Below, one piece after another: positions 1 to 9,405 of a stretch of DNA of 64,000 bases. Both the position numbers and the translations under genes were made by a program. The notes beneath the pieces were generated by a model that had not been told where the DNA came from, did not search any database, and saw nothing but the letters and a program-made list of their open reading frames with translations. The stretch is from an uncultured Maribacter sp. (GTDB lineage Bacteria > Bacteroidota > Bacteroidia > Flavobacteriales > Flavobacteriaceae), in assembly GCA_947504045.1 (NCBI GenBank), contig CANNFY010000001.1, forward strand, positions 620,001 through 684,000. The letters run 5' to 3'. The number at the start of each line of letters is the position of its first letter. Within the stretch, counting starts at the first letter, position 1.

Positions 1-1331
1 TGCCAGAAAAATTTTTAGAGAACATACAATCAAATTTTCATGATGCTACTATCTCTTTCACAAGAGATACTAAACTTATATATTTTACTAGAAATTTTTT
101 AAAAAAGAATAAATTAAGTGCAAACGAGGATGGGCTTTCTAATATGCAAATATTAAAAGGAACTATTGTAGACAACCATATTGTTAATATTACCTCATTA
201 GATTTTAATAGTAAAGATTACTCTTGCGGACACCCTGCATTAACCCCTGATGGAAAATATATGTATTTTACATCAAATATGCCAGGCGGTTACGGAGAAA
301 CAGATATTTATGTTGTAGAATTAACAGCAGCAGGAGACCCAGTAGGCCCTCCATTAAACCTAGGAGCTACTATTAACACTAGAGGACGAGAAATGTTCCC
401 TTTTGTATTAAATAACGTACTCTCTTTTTCTTCCGATGGGCATTATGGCCTTGGTGGTTTAGATGTTTTTGGTTCCGTTATTTTATCTAAAACAGAATAC
501 TCCCTACCATTAAACCGTGGCATACCAATAAATAGTAATATGGATGACTTTTCTTATATAAGAGAAGTTGCAACCAATAATGGTTATTTTGCTTCTAATA
601 GAACAGGTGGTAAAGGAGATGATGATATTTATTATTTTGAAGGTATTAAGCCAACAGATTGTTTAGAATATTCTGGTAATGTATTAAATAGTAAAACAAA
701 CGAAACTATTGCAGATACTACTGTAGAAGTTTATGATTCTGAAGATGGTTTAATACTAGCAACAAAAACAGATGAAAATGGTTTTTACAGTTTTATTTTA
801 CCGTGTAATAATAAGAGTAGACTCGTATTTTCTAAAAATAAATATTCTAAAAAAACAGTTGAAATAGAAACTGGAGAAAACCCAGAAAAACCATCTATAA
901 ACAATAAGGTATTCTTAACCCCTTTTGAAAGTGTTATTGTAAAAGAAGGTACCATAGAAAAAATAATTGTAGAGCCCATCTATTTTGATTACGACAAATC
1001 TAATATTACTGCAAGAGCAGAAATAGAATTAGAAAAAGTACTTTTTGTACTTCGTGAGTTTCCTGAAATTAAAATAAAAATAGAATCGCATACAGACTCT
1101 AGAGGAAAAGATAGTTATAATTTAAAATTGTCCGATGCTAGAGCAAAATCTACACGTAATTATTTAATTTCGAAAGGAGTTGCCACAGAACGCATTACAA
1201 GTGCTAATGGTTATGGCGAAAGTCAGCTTAAAAACGAGTGTAGTAATGGGGTTAAATGTTCCGAACAAAAGCATTTAATAAACAGGCGCTCCGACTTTAT
1301 TATTGTAGAAAAAAAACTGGTACGACTATAA
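1..1331 (+). CDS. OmpA-family envelope protein with PD40 propeller, 5'-truncated by window edge
   Basis: The reading frame is open to the left edge (first whole codon at base 3), so the start lies outside; 442 residues are visible. In order they show PD40/WD40-like propeller blades (about residues 15-210; FTRDTKLIYFTRN, LTPDGKYMYFTSNMPGG), a carboxypeptidase-regulatory-like beta-sandwich (about 219-290), and an OmpA C-terminal peptidoglycan-binding domain (about 320-440; IYFDYDKSNI, HTDSRGKDSYN, NGYGE). This order matches the PorE-like OmpA proteins of Bacteroidota, which tie outer-membrane machinery such as type 9 secretion to peptidoglycan. Flavobacteria carry many paralogues, so a specific role cannot be assigned. 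A strong hairpin follows the stop codon. Confidence 0.88.
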   Translation, partial: PEKFLENIQSNFHDATISFTRDTKLIYFTRNFLKKNKLSANEDGLSNMQILKGTIVDNHIVNITSLDFNSKDYSCGHPALTPDGKYMYFTSNMPGGYGETDIYVVELTAAGDPVGPPLNLGATINTRGREMFPFVLNNVLSFSSDGHYGLGGLDVFGSVILSKTEYSLPLNRGIPINSNMDDFSYIREVATNNGYFASNRTGGKGDDDIYYFEGIKPTDCLEYSGNVLNSKTNETIADTTVEVYDSEDGLILATKTDENGFYSFILPCNNKSRLVFSKNKYSKKTVEIETGENPEKPSINNKVFLTPFESVIVKEGTIEKIIVEPIYFDYDKSNITARAEIELEKVLFVLREFPEIKIKIESHTDSRGKDSYNLKLSDARAKSTRNYLISKGVATERITSANGYGESQLKNECSNGVKCSEQKHLINRRSDFIIVEKKLVRL

Positions 1332-1359
1332 CACCAAAAAAACATATAAAAATTACTCC

Positions 1360-1390
1360 AAAGCCTTTGCATTTCTGCAAAGGCTTTTTT
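1360..1390 (+). terminator. Rho-independent terminator after the OmpA-family gene
   Basis: A perfect 12-bp stem (1360-1371 with 1376-1387) with a 4-nt TTTC loop is followed by T residues. It lies 28 bp after the stop codon. Confidence 0.8.
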
Positions 1391-1483
1391 ATGCTTTAAA
1401 TCTACCCTTAGTTTATTTATAAAATTCTAAAAATTGTAATATCTTATGAGAATTAATCACCTTTAAAAGAAAATAATAAACTT

Positions 1484-2347
1484 ATGACTTCTAAAATTAA
1501 CTTAATCCTCTTTTTATTAGTATGCACCGTAATTTCTTCTTGCAACTCACAAGAAAAAGTTGGTGGCTTAGCTCTGTATACCGTAAGGGATGCTATGGGA
1601 GTAGACGCAAAAGAAACTTTAAAACAAATAGCAAACACTGGCTATAAAAATATAGAAGCTGCAGGGTATAAAGATGGTAAGTTTTACAACATGACACCTG
1701 AAGACTTTAAATCCTTTTTAAAAGAAGTAGAACTAAACCCAATTAGTAGCCACCATAGTAGTGTAACACTTGAAAATGCTGATAAAATGATGGCAGACGT
1801 TAAAGCTGCAGGCTTTACTTATTTTGTTGTACCAATACCTCCAATGGGAATGTTTCAATACAACAATAAAAATAATACTATGAGCATGAAAGGTACTGCT
1901 CTAGAGTTGTCTAAAATTTTAGATATCTTGGGTAAAAAAGCAAATGCTGCTGGTTTAGAGTTACTATATCATAATCATGATTTTGAATTCCAAAAAAACA
2001 GTAATGGTGTAGTTATAATAGACTATTTATTAGAAAATTGTGACCCTAAATATGTAAATTTTCAAATGGACCTTTTTTGGGTTACAAAAGCAGGAGCAGA
2101 CCCACTAGACTATTTTAAAAAATATCCCGGAAGATTTATTATATGGCATGTTAAAGATATGGATGAGCAAGGTAGGTTTGCCCCAGTTGGCGAAGGAAGT
2201 ATCGATTTTGCGCGTATTTTAGCTCAAAAAGAAACCTCAGGAATGAAATATTATATGGTAGAACAAGATGCCACCTATGATGATTTAAAACCTTTGGAGG
2301 CTATAAAAATTAGTCATAAAGCACTAAATAAAATTGGTTTTAAATAA
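1484..2347 (+). CDS. Sugar phosphate isomerase/epimerase-like lipoprotein (AP-endonuclease 2 TIM barrel)
   Basis: 287 residues. The N-terminus is a lipoprotein signal: a hydrophobic stretch ending in ISSC with Cys20 as the lipidation site. The rest is a xylose-isomerase-like TIM barrel, with likely metal and substrate residues in LLYHNHDFEF, NFQMDLFWV, WHVKDMDEQGRF and VGEGSIDF. Family members isomerise or epimerise sugars, usually in the cytoplasm; exported lipoprotein forms are common in Bacteroidota and often accompany secreted GMC or Gfo/Idh-type enzymes. The substrate is unknown. It stands alone between two terminators. A second, cytoplasmic member of the superfamily is at 54610-55662. 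Confidence 0.85.
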   Translation: MTSKINLILFLLVCTVISSCNSQEKVGGLALYTVRDAMGVDAKETLKQIANTGYKNIEAAGYKDGKFYNMTPEDFKSFLKEVELNPISSHHSSVTLENADKMMADVKAAGFTYFVVPIPPMGMFQYNNKNNTMSMKGTALELSKILDILGKKANAAGLELLYHNHDFEFQKNSNGVVIIDYLLENCDPKYVNFQMDLFWVTKAGADPLDYFKKYPGRFIIWHVKDMDEQGRFAPVGEGSIDFARILAQKETSGMKYYMVEQDATYDDLKPLEAIKISHKALNKIGFK

Positions 2348-2372
2348 CCATAAATTACTTGGCTTAAAAAAC

Positions 2373-2404
2373 AAACAGCCTTTATAATATAGTAAAGGCT
2401 GTTT
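2373..2404 (+). terminator. Hairpin terminator after the isomerase-like lipoprotein
   Basis: A 12-bp perfect stem (2373-2384 with 2393-2404) and an 8-nt loop lie 25 bp after the stop codon. The T tract afterwards is short. Confidence 0.7.
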
Positions 2405-2592
2405 ATATAAAACATCTCCCCTTTTTTATAATAATAGGTTTCTTTTAATTTTATTAGATTACAATATTCTAATACAGTGTATTCTATTGTTAAGTGTTAA
2501 AACCTCCTATATTATAGTATAAGTACAATTATATTCCTTTAAATAAATTATATACAATGAAAAACATACAATTTATTTACTCTTAAAAATCA

Positions 2593-2624
2593 AAAAAGCC
2601 TCTACATTTCTGTAAAGGCTTTTT
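2593..2624 (-). terminator. Terminator downstream of tRNA-Asn
   Basis: A 14-bp stem with one mismatch (2593-2606 with 2611-2624) and a TTTC loop. Read on the minus strand it lies just after the tRNA and runs into a T-rich tract, so it probably ends the rseP/tRNA-Asn transcript. It resembles the hairpin at 1360-1390. Confidence 0.65.
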
Positions 2625-2633
2625 GTTTATCTG

Positions 2634-2707
2634 CTCCCCCTCTTGGGCTCGAACCAAGGACCCTCTGATTAACAGTCAGATGCTCTAACCAACTGAGCTA
2701 AGGAGGA
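2634..2707 (-). tRNA. tRNA-Asn (anticodon GTT)
   Basis: 74 nt. On the minus strand the acceptor arms TCCTCCT and AGGGGGA pair over 7 bp (one G-T wobble), followed by discriminator G. A D-arm TAGCTCAGTTGG, an anticodon loop CTGTTAA with GTT, and a T-loop GGTTCGAGCCC are all present. The 3' CCA is not encoded, as is usual in Bacteroidota. It lies 81 bp downstream of rseP on the same strand and may share its transcript. Confidence 0.96.
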
Positions 2708-2788
2708 GTGTTATTTTTGCTTTAGCAACCTAAAGCGGGTGCAAATATAAATGTTTTTTCAAATTCACCAAACAATTTTTTATTGTTT

Positions 2789-4144
2789 TTATTTAGTTAT
2801 CCATTTATACAAATCATTACCATTAGCAAACAATAATAAAGCTATTAAAATAAAAAAACCTGTCATTTGTGCATACTCCATAAATTTATCGCTTGGCTTT
2901 CTTCCAGTAATCATCTCATATAATAAAAACATAACGTGTCCACCATCTAATGCTGGTATTGGTAATATGTTCATAAATGCCAGAATAATAGATATAAAGG
3001 CTGTTGCACTCCAAAAAGCTGGCCAGTTCCAAGCGTCAGGAAAAATACCTGCAATTGCTGCAAAACCACCTACACCTTTATATGCACCTGTAGAAGGGTT
3101 AAATATTTTTTTCATCCCTTTTATGTAATCTGACAAAGTTTTTATTCCTTTATCTATTCCTGCAGGAATAGATTCTGCAAAAGAATATTTTACTTTTTCT
3201 ATTTTAAAATATCCTTTTTCTTGGTATTGCTGCATAGTCATTGCACCTAATGCTACTCCTAAAGTTGCTTCTGAACTTACTTTTGCTGCAATTGTCTCTA
3301 CAGTACCATTTTCTCTTTTTACGGTTACCTGTATATTTTTACCTTTATTTTCTTCTAATAAAGGCTTTACTTGATCTAAGTAAGTAACATCTGTATCGTT
3401 TATTTTTAAAACAACATCATTTTTACGAAAATCGGTATCTTTATTTACTGAACCTTCAGAAATTTCATTTACAATAAATGGTCTTCTTAAACTTAGAAAA
3501 TGCATTTTATCTTCGTCCTCTATTAACTTAGCAATAAAATCTTCAGGTATGTTTTGATCAAAAGTTTTTCCATCTCTTTCTATAGTAATTGTATTACCAT
3601 ATGCAATGGTACCAACCATAGTACTAAATCTTTCCACCTTAGTACCATCAATAGCTACAATTAAATCTCCTGTTTTAACTCCTAATTTATCTCCTATTGC
3701 TTTTTCTGTAACCCAAAAACCATCTTTTAAACTTGTAGCAGAAATATACTCATCGCCATAAGACCATGCCATACCTATGTATATAATAACGGCTAATATA
3801 AAATTAACAGTAACTCCGCCTAACATAATAATTAAACGTTGCCATGCTGGTTTGCTTCTAAATTCCCATTCTTTAGGTTCTTCTGCCATGGCTTCGGTAT
3901 CCATGCTTTCATCAATCATTCCAGAAATTTTAACATAACCACCTAATGGCAACCAGCCAATACCATATACCGTTTCTCCTATTTTCTTTTTAAATAAAGA
4001 AAACTTAACATCAAAAAATAAATAGAATTTTTCTACTCTTGTTTTAAATATTTTTGCAGGTATAAAGTGCCCCAATTCATGTAATACAATCAGCAAGGAT
4101 AGACTTAAAAAAAATTGGATAGTTTTAATTAAAATTGGACTCAT
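2789..4144 (-). CDS. rseP: RIP metalloprotease RseP (site-2 protease)
   Basis: 451 residues, the usual length. This is a membrane-embedded zinc protease that cuts transmembrane substrates, classically anti-sigma factors, within the inner membrane. The zinc motif HELGH is at residues 22-26 in the first TM helix. Next comes GWLPLGGYVKISGM, then two PDZ-like regions between TM segments (about 130-300), then the third zinc ligand in ALDGGH (about 398-403) before a final TM helix. A minus-strand -7 box lies 27 bp upstream. Read divergently from the SCO gene; tRNA-Asn follows on the same strand. Confidence 0.95.
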   Translation of the reverse strand: MSPILIKTIQFFLSLSLLIVLHELGHFIPAKIFKTRVEKFYLFFDVKFSLFKKKIGETVYGIGWLPLGGYVKISGMIDESMDTEAMAEEPKEWEFRSKPAWQRLIIMLGGVTVNFILAVIIYIGMAWSYGDEYISATSLKDGFWVTEKAIGDKLGVKTGDLIVAIDGTKVERFSTMVGTIAYGNTITIERDGKTFDQNIPEDFIAKLIEDEDKMHFLSLRRPFIVNEISEGSVNKDTDFRKNDVVLKINDTDVTYLDQVKPLLEENKGKNIQVTVKRENGTVETIAAKVSSEATLGVALGAMTMQQYQEKGYFKIEKVKYSFAESIPAGIDKGIKTLSDYIKGMKKIFNPSTGAYKGVGGFAAIAGIFPDAWNWPAFWSATAFISIILAFMNILPIPALDGGHVMFLLYEMITGRKPSDKFMEYAQMTGFFILIALLLFANGNDLYKWITK

Positions 4145-4170
4145 TTTATTTTATATAGTTAAAATCGGCT

Positions 4171-4178
4171 CAAAAATA
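4171..4178 (-). promoter_or_regulatory. -7 promoter box for rseP
   Basis: Minus-strand TATTTTTG matches the Bacteroidota consensus TANNTTTG. It would place the transcript start about 20 nt before the rseP ATG. Confidence 0.5.
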
Positions 4179-4262
4179 AGCCTTTACAAAGTCTTAAAAA
4201 AAGAAACTGCATTAAGCCCAACGAATTTATGATTTTATTAGTATCAATATAACAGCTTTTAT

Positions 4263-4294
4263 TTTGATAACTATTAACCACTAATGTACCTTTG
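4263..4294 (+). promoter_or_regulatory. Promoter (-33/-7) for the SCO gene
   Basis: TTTG (4263-4266), a 20-nt spacer and TACCTTTG (4287-4294) form a near-ideal Bacteroidota promoter. The start codon at 4306 lies only 11 nt after the -7 box, so the leader would be very short. Confidence 0.65.
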
Positions 4295-4305
4295 TATAAA
4301 AAAAT

Positions 4306-4980
4306 ATGCTTTCTTTTTTTAGCAAATACAAATTTTTTGGCATTGTTATGCTAGTACTGTCTAGTATAATAATATACTTGTTTTATACTGCGCTTACACC
4401 AAAAAAAACACTTCCTGTTTACCAGCCTTCTATGGTAAACGCAGAACTGGTAGATAGTACATTACAAAATGTAAAAAAATACCATACTATTGCCAACTTT
4501 TCTTTAACTAACCAAAATGGAGAAATAATTACACAAGAAAATTATAATGATAAAATATATATAGCCGATTTCTTTTTTACCACCTGCCCTACTATTTGCC
4601 CTATAATGACAAAAAACATGGCAGAAATACAGTCTAAAATACTAAATGATAGTAATGTTTTACTCTTATCACACTCTGTTACCCCAAGTATAGACACCGT
4701 TGCACAACTAAAAAAATATGCTATAGAAAAAGGCGTAATTGATACTAAGTGGAACTTAGTAACTGGTAATAAAAAAGAAATTTATGACTTGGCCAGAAAA
4801 TCTTATTTAGCTGTAAAAACAGATGGTGATGGTGGACCTTTTGATATGATACATACCGAAAATTTTATTTTAATAGATAAAGAGAAACGTATTCGTGGTT
4901 TTTATGACGGCACTAAAGCCAAAGACATAGAAAAATTACTAACCGACTTAGAGGTTCTTAAAAACACATACTTAGAATAG
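4306..4980 (+). CDS. SCO1/SenC family copper chaperone
   Basis: 224 residues. One N-terminal TM anchor (about 10-30) is followed by a thioredoxin-fold domain outside the inner membrane. The copper-binding CxxxC is in TTCPTICPIMT (Cys94 and Cys98), and the conserved distal histidine is His183 in MIHTENF. SCO proteins deliver copper to, or keep reduced, the CuA site of cytochrome c oxidase. No oxidase genes are next to it in this window. The adjacent downstream operon is for iron uptake. Confidence 0.92.
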   Translation: MLSFFSKYKFFGIVMLVLSSIIIYLFYTALTPKKTLPVYQPSMVNAELVDSTLQNVKKYHTIANFSLTNQNGEIITQENYNDKIYIADFFFTTCPTICPIMTKNMAEIQSKILNDSNVLLLSHSVTPSIDTVAQLKKYAIEKGVIDTKWNLVTGNKKEIYDLARKSYLAVKTDGDGGPFDMIHTENFILIDKEKRIRGFYDGTKAKDIEKLLTDLEVLKNTYLE

Positions 4981-5034
4981 TGCGCTTTCTAATAAATTTT
5001 ACAAATAGCCTTATTAAAATTCAGGTTTTTCCCT

Positions 5035-5042
5035 TATTTTTG
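5035..5042 (+). promoter_or_regulatory. -7 promoter box for feoA
   Basis: TATTTTTG matches TANNTTTG and lies 33 bp before the GTG start of feoA. No clear -33 box is seen. Confidence 0.5.
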
Positions 5043-5075
5043 CTTCTTACTTAAAATGAATCTAAATAAAAATTA

Positions 5076-5312
5076 GTGACAACAGTTGCAAACTTAAAAA
5101 GAGGAGAAAAAGGGATCATTAAACAATTTGCTTATGATGCTCTTCCTATAAAATTACTAGAACTTGGTTGTTTACCAGGTAATATTGTAGAGCTTGTACA
5201 GGTTGCCCCACTAAAAGACCCCATTTATATTAATGTAAATGGCTCTCATATTGCAATAAGACGTTCTATGGCTTTAAAAATAAAGTTAGATCTTATAGAA
5301 GAAACTAATTAA
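5076..5312 (+). CDS. feoA: Ferrous iron transport protein FeoA
   Basis: 78 residues, a small SH3-like cytoplasmic protein that works with FeoB in Fe(II) uptake. Typical features are VANLKRGEKGIIKQF at the N-terminus, LELGCLPGNIVELVQ in the middle and HIAIRRSMALKI near the end. The start is GTG: an in-frame TAA lies 7 bp upstream and there is no ATG nearby. feoB begins 3 bp after its stop codon. Confidence 0.95.
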   Translation: MTTVANLKRGEKGIIKQFAYDALPIKLLELGCLPGNIVELVQVAPLKDPIYINVNGSHIAIRRSMALKIKLDLIEETN

Positions 5313-5315
5313 ACT

Positions 5316-7553
5316 ATGAGTAAACAAATAAATGTAGCCCTCATAGGAAACCCAAATACTGGAAAAACCTCTGTTTTTAATCAATTAACTGGTCTTAACC
5401 AAAAAGTTGGTAATTATCCTGGTATTACCGTAGAAAAAAAAGAAGGCATATGCAAATTACCTAGAGGTGTAAAAGCGCATATAATAGATTTACCAGGAAC
5501 CTATAGCTTAAATACTACCTCTTTGGATGAGAGTGTTGCTGTAGAATTGTTATTAAACAAGAACGATAAAAATCATCCTGACGTTGCTATTGTTATTTCT
5601 GATGTAGAAAACCTTAAAAGAAATCTTTTACTTTTTACACAAATTAAAGATCTAAAAATTCCTGCTCTTTTAGTTATTAATATGGCAGATCAAATGACAA
5701 AGAAAGGAATTGTTGTTGATATAGAGCTTTTAGAGAAAAAATTAGATACTAAAATTGCACTAGTAAGTTCTAGAAAAGGAACCGGAATAGATAAATTAAA
5801 AGAACTAATAACAGATTATAAAAATTTATCTATAACACCTTGTTTAGATACTACAATAATTGATACCGATTACTTTACAAGCTTACAACAAGCTTTTCCT
5901 AAAGAAGATTTATACAAACTTTGGCTAGTTATTACACAAGATGTAAACTTTATGCCAATAGAAAAAAATATAATACCAGATACCTCATCTTTTTCCACTA
6001 AATCTAAACCTGAACTTAAAAGGTTACAGCAAAAAGAAACTATTTTAAGGTATAAATATATAAATGAGATTTTAAAAGAAGCTTACCATGTAGATGCCAA
6101 TGCCGCTACAGGAGTAAGAGCTACTTTAGATAAAATACTTACGCATAAAATATTTGGCTATATAATTTTCTTTCTAATACTTCTTCTAATTTTTCAAGCA
6201 ATTTATGATTGGAGTAGCTATCCTATGGATTTTATTGATGAGTCTTTTGCTGCTGCGAGCGAATGGATTAAAAATACATTACCAGAAGGTGCATTTACTA
6301 ATTTGTTAGCTGAAGGAATATTAGCAGGTATTGGAGGCGTTGTAATTTTTATACCTCAAATTGCATTTTTATTTTTATTTATTGCCCTGTTAGAAGAAAC
6401 AGGTTATATGAGCAGAGTGGTTTTTTTAACAGACCGTATAATGCGTCCTTTCGGATTAAGTGGAAAAAGTATAGTGCCATTAATTTCTGGTACTGCTTGT
6501 GCTATTCCGGCAATAATGGCAACAAGAACTATAGAAAATTGGAAAGAACGTTTAATAACCATCTTGGTAACCCCTTTTACAACTTGTTCTGCGCGCTTAC
6601 CTGTGTATTTAATAATTATCTCATTAGTAATACCTGAAGGAAGATTTTTAGGTTTAAGTTACCAAGCATTAATTTTAATGCTACTTTACTTAATAGGCTT
6701 TGTCGCATCTATACTATCTGCGATGATATTAAACAAAATATTAAAAATAAAAAGCAAGTCATTTTTTGTAGTAGAAATGCCAAATTATAAACTTCCATTA
6801 TTTAAAAATGTAGCATATACTGTTTGGGAAAAAACAAAAAGTTTTGTTTTTGGTGCTGGTAAAATAATTTTAGCAATTTCTATAATTATATGGTTTTTAG
6901 GATCTAACGGATTTACTAGTGATTATAAAAATGCGGATACTATTGTAGAAACCAAAATAGAAGAGCAAGGCTTATCTAAATTTAACCAAGAAAGTATTGT
7001 AGAAAATATTGCCATTTATAAAGAAGAATTATTACAGAGCAATAAAAAAGCACTTTACAAAACAAACCCAAATATCTTAAAAGACTCCCTTAAAGCAAAA
7101 GGTGTAGAGTTATACAAACAAGCTAAAAACCAAGAAATTGCTAGTTATAAATTAGAAAACTCCTATATGGGATATTTAGGAAAAGCAATTACCCCTATTG
7201 TGGAACCACTTGGTTATGATTGGAAAATAGGTATAGCGGTATTAACCTCATTTGCTGCAAGAGAAGTATTTGTTGGTACTTTAGCAACCATTTATAGTGT
7301 TGGTAGCGATGAAGAAAATACGATTAAAAACCGTATGGCTGCTGAGATTAACCCTAAAACAAAAAAGCCCTTATTCAATTTAGCATCTGGGGTTTCTCTA
7401 TTATTATTTTACGCTTTTGCTATGCAATGTATGAGTACATTAGCCATTGTAAAAAGAGAAACAAACTCTTGGAAATGGCCTGCTGGGCAATTAGTTTTTA
7501 TGAGCATTTTTGCATACATTGTTGCTTTAGCAGCGTATCAAATATTAAATTAA
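5316..7553 (+). CDS. feoB: Ferrous iron transporter FeoB
   Basis: 745 residues, full length. The N-terminal G domain shows G1 GNPNTGKTS (11-19), G3 in DLPGTYSL and G4 in NMADQ, followed by a helical regulatory domain. The remainder is the two-Gate polytopic membrane region, with SGTACAIPAIMATRTI and TSFAAREVFVGTLATIY as recognisable Gate motifs. It takes up Fe(II) across the inner membrane. It is the middle gene of feoA-feoB-Cys-rich protein; spacings are 3 and 5 bp, so the three are surely cotranscribed. Confidence 0.97.
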   Translation: MSKQINVALIGNPNTGKTSVFNQLTGLNQKVGNYPGITVEKKEGICKLPRGVKAHIIDLPGTYSLNTTSLDESVAVELLLNKNDKNHPDVAIVISDVENLKRNLLLFTQIKDLKIPALLVINMADQMTKKGIVVDIELLEKKLDTKIALVSSRKGTGIDKLKELITDYKNLSITPCLDTTIIDTDYFTSLQQAFPKEDLYKLWLVITQDVNFMPIEKNIIPDTSSFSTKSKPELKRLQQKETILRYKYINEILKEAYHVDANAATGVRATLDKILTHKIFGYIIFFLILLLIFQAIYDWSSYPMDFIDESFAAASEWIKNTLPEGAFTNLLAEGILAGIGGVVIFIPQIAFLFLFIALLEETGYMSRVVFLTDRIMRPFGLSGKSIVPLISGTACAIPAIMATRTIENWKERLITILVTPFTTCSARLPVYLIIISLVIPEGRFLGLSYQALILMLLYLIGFVASILSAMILNKILKIKSKSFFVVEMPNYKLPLFKNVAYTVWEKTKSFVFGAGKIILAISIIIWFLGSNGFTSDYKNADTIVETKIEEQGLSKFNQESIVENIAIYKEELLQSNKKALYKTNPNILKDSLKAKGVELYKQAKNQEIASYKLENSYMGYLGKAITPIVEPLGYDWKIGIAVLTSFAAREVFVGTLATIYSVGSDEENTIKNRMAAEINPKTKKPLFNLASGVSLLLFYAFAMQCMSTLAIVKRETNSWKWPAGQLVFMSIFAYIVALAAYQILN

Positions 7554-7558
7554 CACCT

Positions 7559-7714
7559 ATGAACACCATTATACAAGACATATTAGTATACGCTTCTTTA
7601 ACTATAGCAGTTGGTTTTTTGGTGAAAAAATTCTTTATTCCTAAACCAGTAAAAGCTACTAAAAAGAAGTTTACTAAATCTTGTAAGCAAGGTGGTAACT
7701 GCGGTTGTAGTTAA
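7559..7714 (+). CDS. FeoB-associated Cys-rich membrane protein (51 aa)
   Basis: Starts at the ATG 5 bp after the feoB stop; a longer in-frame extension would overlap feoB and is not credible. One TM segment (about 9-28) is followed by a Lys-rich stretch and the Cys-rich tail SCKQGGNCGCS. Small proteins of this build often follow feoB in Bacteroidota and Firmicutes, and fill the place FeoC takes in enterobacteria. The function is unproven; the Cys cluster suggests iron or redox sensing. This is inference. Confidence 0.88.
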   Translation: MNTIIQDILVYASLTIAVGFLVKKFFIPKPVKATKKKFTKSCKQGGNCGCS

Positions 7715-7872
7715 TAATACTTTTCTTTTTTCGTAACAAAAACTGCTTAAGTTCGTCTATAAGTTACTTGTTGTTCTTAAAAAAAATATAAAACTGTACT
7801 AAAGAAAATAAAAACAGCCCTTGTTTTTACTTCTCTTTGCTTTAGTTTGTAATACAGCCAACACTATTTTGT

Positions 7873-9405
7873 ATGGAAAAGATTACTTTTTGGGTTATTT
7901 CTATTATTATTTCTGCTATTTGTTCTAATAGCCACGCGCAATCTTTAACCGCTACTATTGTAGACTCTGCAACCCAAAAACCTATACCATATGTTACAGT
8001 TAAATTAAATAAAAAAGGCGTTATTACCAACGAAGAAGGCCGTTTTAGCTTTCAATTACATAGTAATATTAGGGAGACCGATTCTTTATTTATATCCTGC
8101 ATAGGTTATGAAACTCTTGGCAAGCCTATTAATCAATTTAAAGGAACAACTATTTCTTTAGCTGCAATGGCTATTGAGCTTAACCCTGTTATTGTTACTA
8201 ATAAAAATTACACTCCAGAAGAAATATTAGAAATTGTAGGAGACAGTATTTTAAAAAATTATAATCTAGGTTTAGCTAAAAAACGAGTATTTTTAAGAGA
8301 AACGTATACAAATCAAATATTAAAAACAGATTATAAATTAAAGAGGTCTACTATAAAGGCTTTAGACAAAGAATTTATAGATAATTTTATTAATCAAATA
8401 CCAAAAAACAGCACGGTTTATAACGAGTCTTTAGGAGATTTATATGGTGGCGGAGATAGTGAAGAGCAAAAACTAAATCTTATTAAAGCATCGGAACTAT
8501 ACGATAAAAGTATGGAGCTAGATTATGATATTCTAGAAGAAAAGTTTAATAAAATTATAAAAGAAAACGTAAAAACGGATTCTTACTTTAAAATTAAATC
8601 TGGGCTTTTTGGAACAAAAGTAGACGCCGATGAACTATTTGAATCAGAAGTAGACTCTACAGATGTAGCAGCGCTAAATAAAAAATTAGACGAAGAAAAA
8701 AAGAAAAAAGAAGATCGTAAAAAGTTTTTTGCCAAATACAAAAGAGAGACCATGGGTAACCTTTACAAGAATCTTCCTATATATGAAGACACTAATTATA
8801 ACGTGCTTTTTAAACCCGGAAGATATAATTTGGTTCTTGAAGACTTTACATATTTAGGTGATGCTGCCGTATATGTTATTAATTTTACCCCTAAAAGGTC
8901 TGAGGATTACCAAGGAAAACTCTACATAAATTCTGATGATTTTGCTTTAATTCGAATGGATTTTGAAAACGTAAAATCTTTAAGAGATTTTAGCTTACTA
9001 GGGGTTTCTATAAATGAATATTTAGCAAGTGGTAAAATTATTTTTACTAAAGGAAAAGATAAAAAATATCATTTAAGCTATTATGATATAGCTAAAGGCA
9101 TTAAAGCTGGTTTTAATAGACCCGTAAAAATTATTGAAAAAAACAAAAATGTAAGAGGCCGTAGAAAACAAAATGAGTTGTTTATGAAAGTTGATTTTGT
9201 TTTTGGAAATAAAAATAGATACGAACTTGTTGTTTTTGATGAAACTGCTCTAAGTAGTGCACAATACAATTCTTTTAAAGAAAATAATACTGTACTACCT
9301 ACTTATATGCCAAATTACAATCCAGAGTTTTGGAAAGGGTACAATGTAATAGAACCAAACCAGGCTATTAGAGAGTTTATTTCTAATACCGAAATTATAG
9401 AATAA
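7873..9405 (+). CDS. Exported carboxypeptidase-regulatory-like domain protein
   Basis: 510 residues. A signal peptide (cleavage near CSNSHAQS) is followed by a CarboxypepD-regulatory-like beta-sandwich at about 24-105 (LTATIVDSATQKPIPYVTVKL, read as several strands, then EEGRFSFQL and SCIGYETL). The long remainder has a Lys/Glu-rich charged stretch near 265-290 and beta-rich regions with LYINSDDFALIRMDFENV. Such proteins are common in Bacteroidota envelopes; some have a TonB-receptor-like N-domain but no receptor barrel, as here. No function can be assigned. The last 11 bp overlap the convergent DUF423 gene. Confidence 0.8.
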   Translation: MEKITFWVISIIISAICSNSHAQSLTATIVDSATQKPIPYVTVKLNKKGVITNEEGRFSFQLHSNIRETDSLFISCIGYETLGKPINQFKGTTISLAAMAIELNPVIVTNKNYTPEEILEIVGDSILKNYNLGLAKKRVFLRETYTNQILKTDYKLKRSTIKALDKEFIDNFINQIPKNSTVYNESLGDLYGGGDSEEQKLNLIKASELYDKSMELDYDILEEKFNKIIKENVKTDSYFKIKSGLFGTKVDADELFESEVDSTDVAALNKKLDEEKKKKEDRKKFFAKYKRETMGNLYKNLPIYEDTNYNVLFKPGRYNLVLEDFTYLGDAAVYVINFTPKRSEDYQGKLYINSDDFALIRMDFENVKSLRDFSLLGVSINEYLASGKIIFTKGKDKKYHLSYYDIAKGIKAGFNRPVKIIEKNKNVRGRRKQNELFMKVDFVFGNKNRYELVVFDETALSSAQYNSFKENNTVLPTYMPNYNPEFWKGYNVIEPNQAIREFISNTEIIE

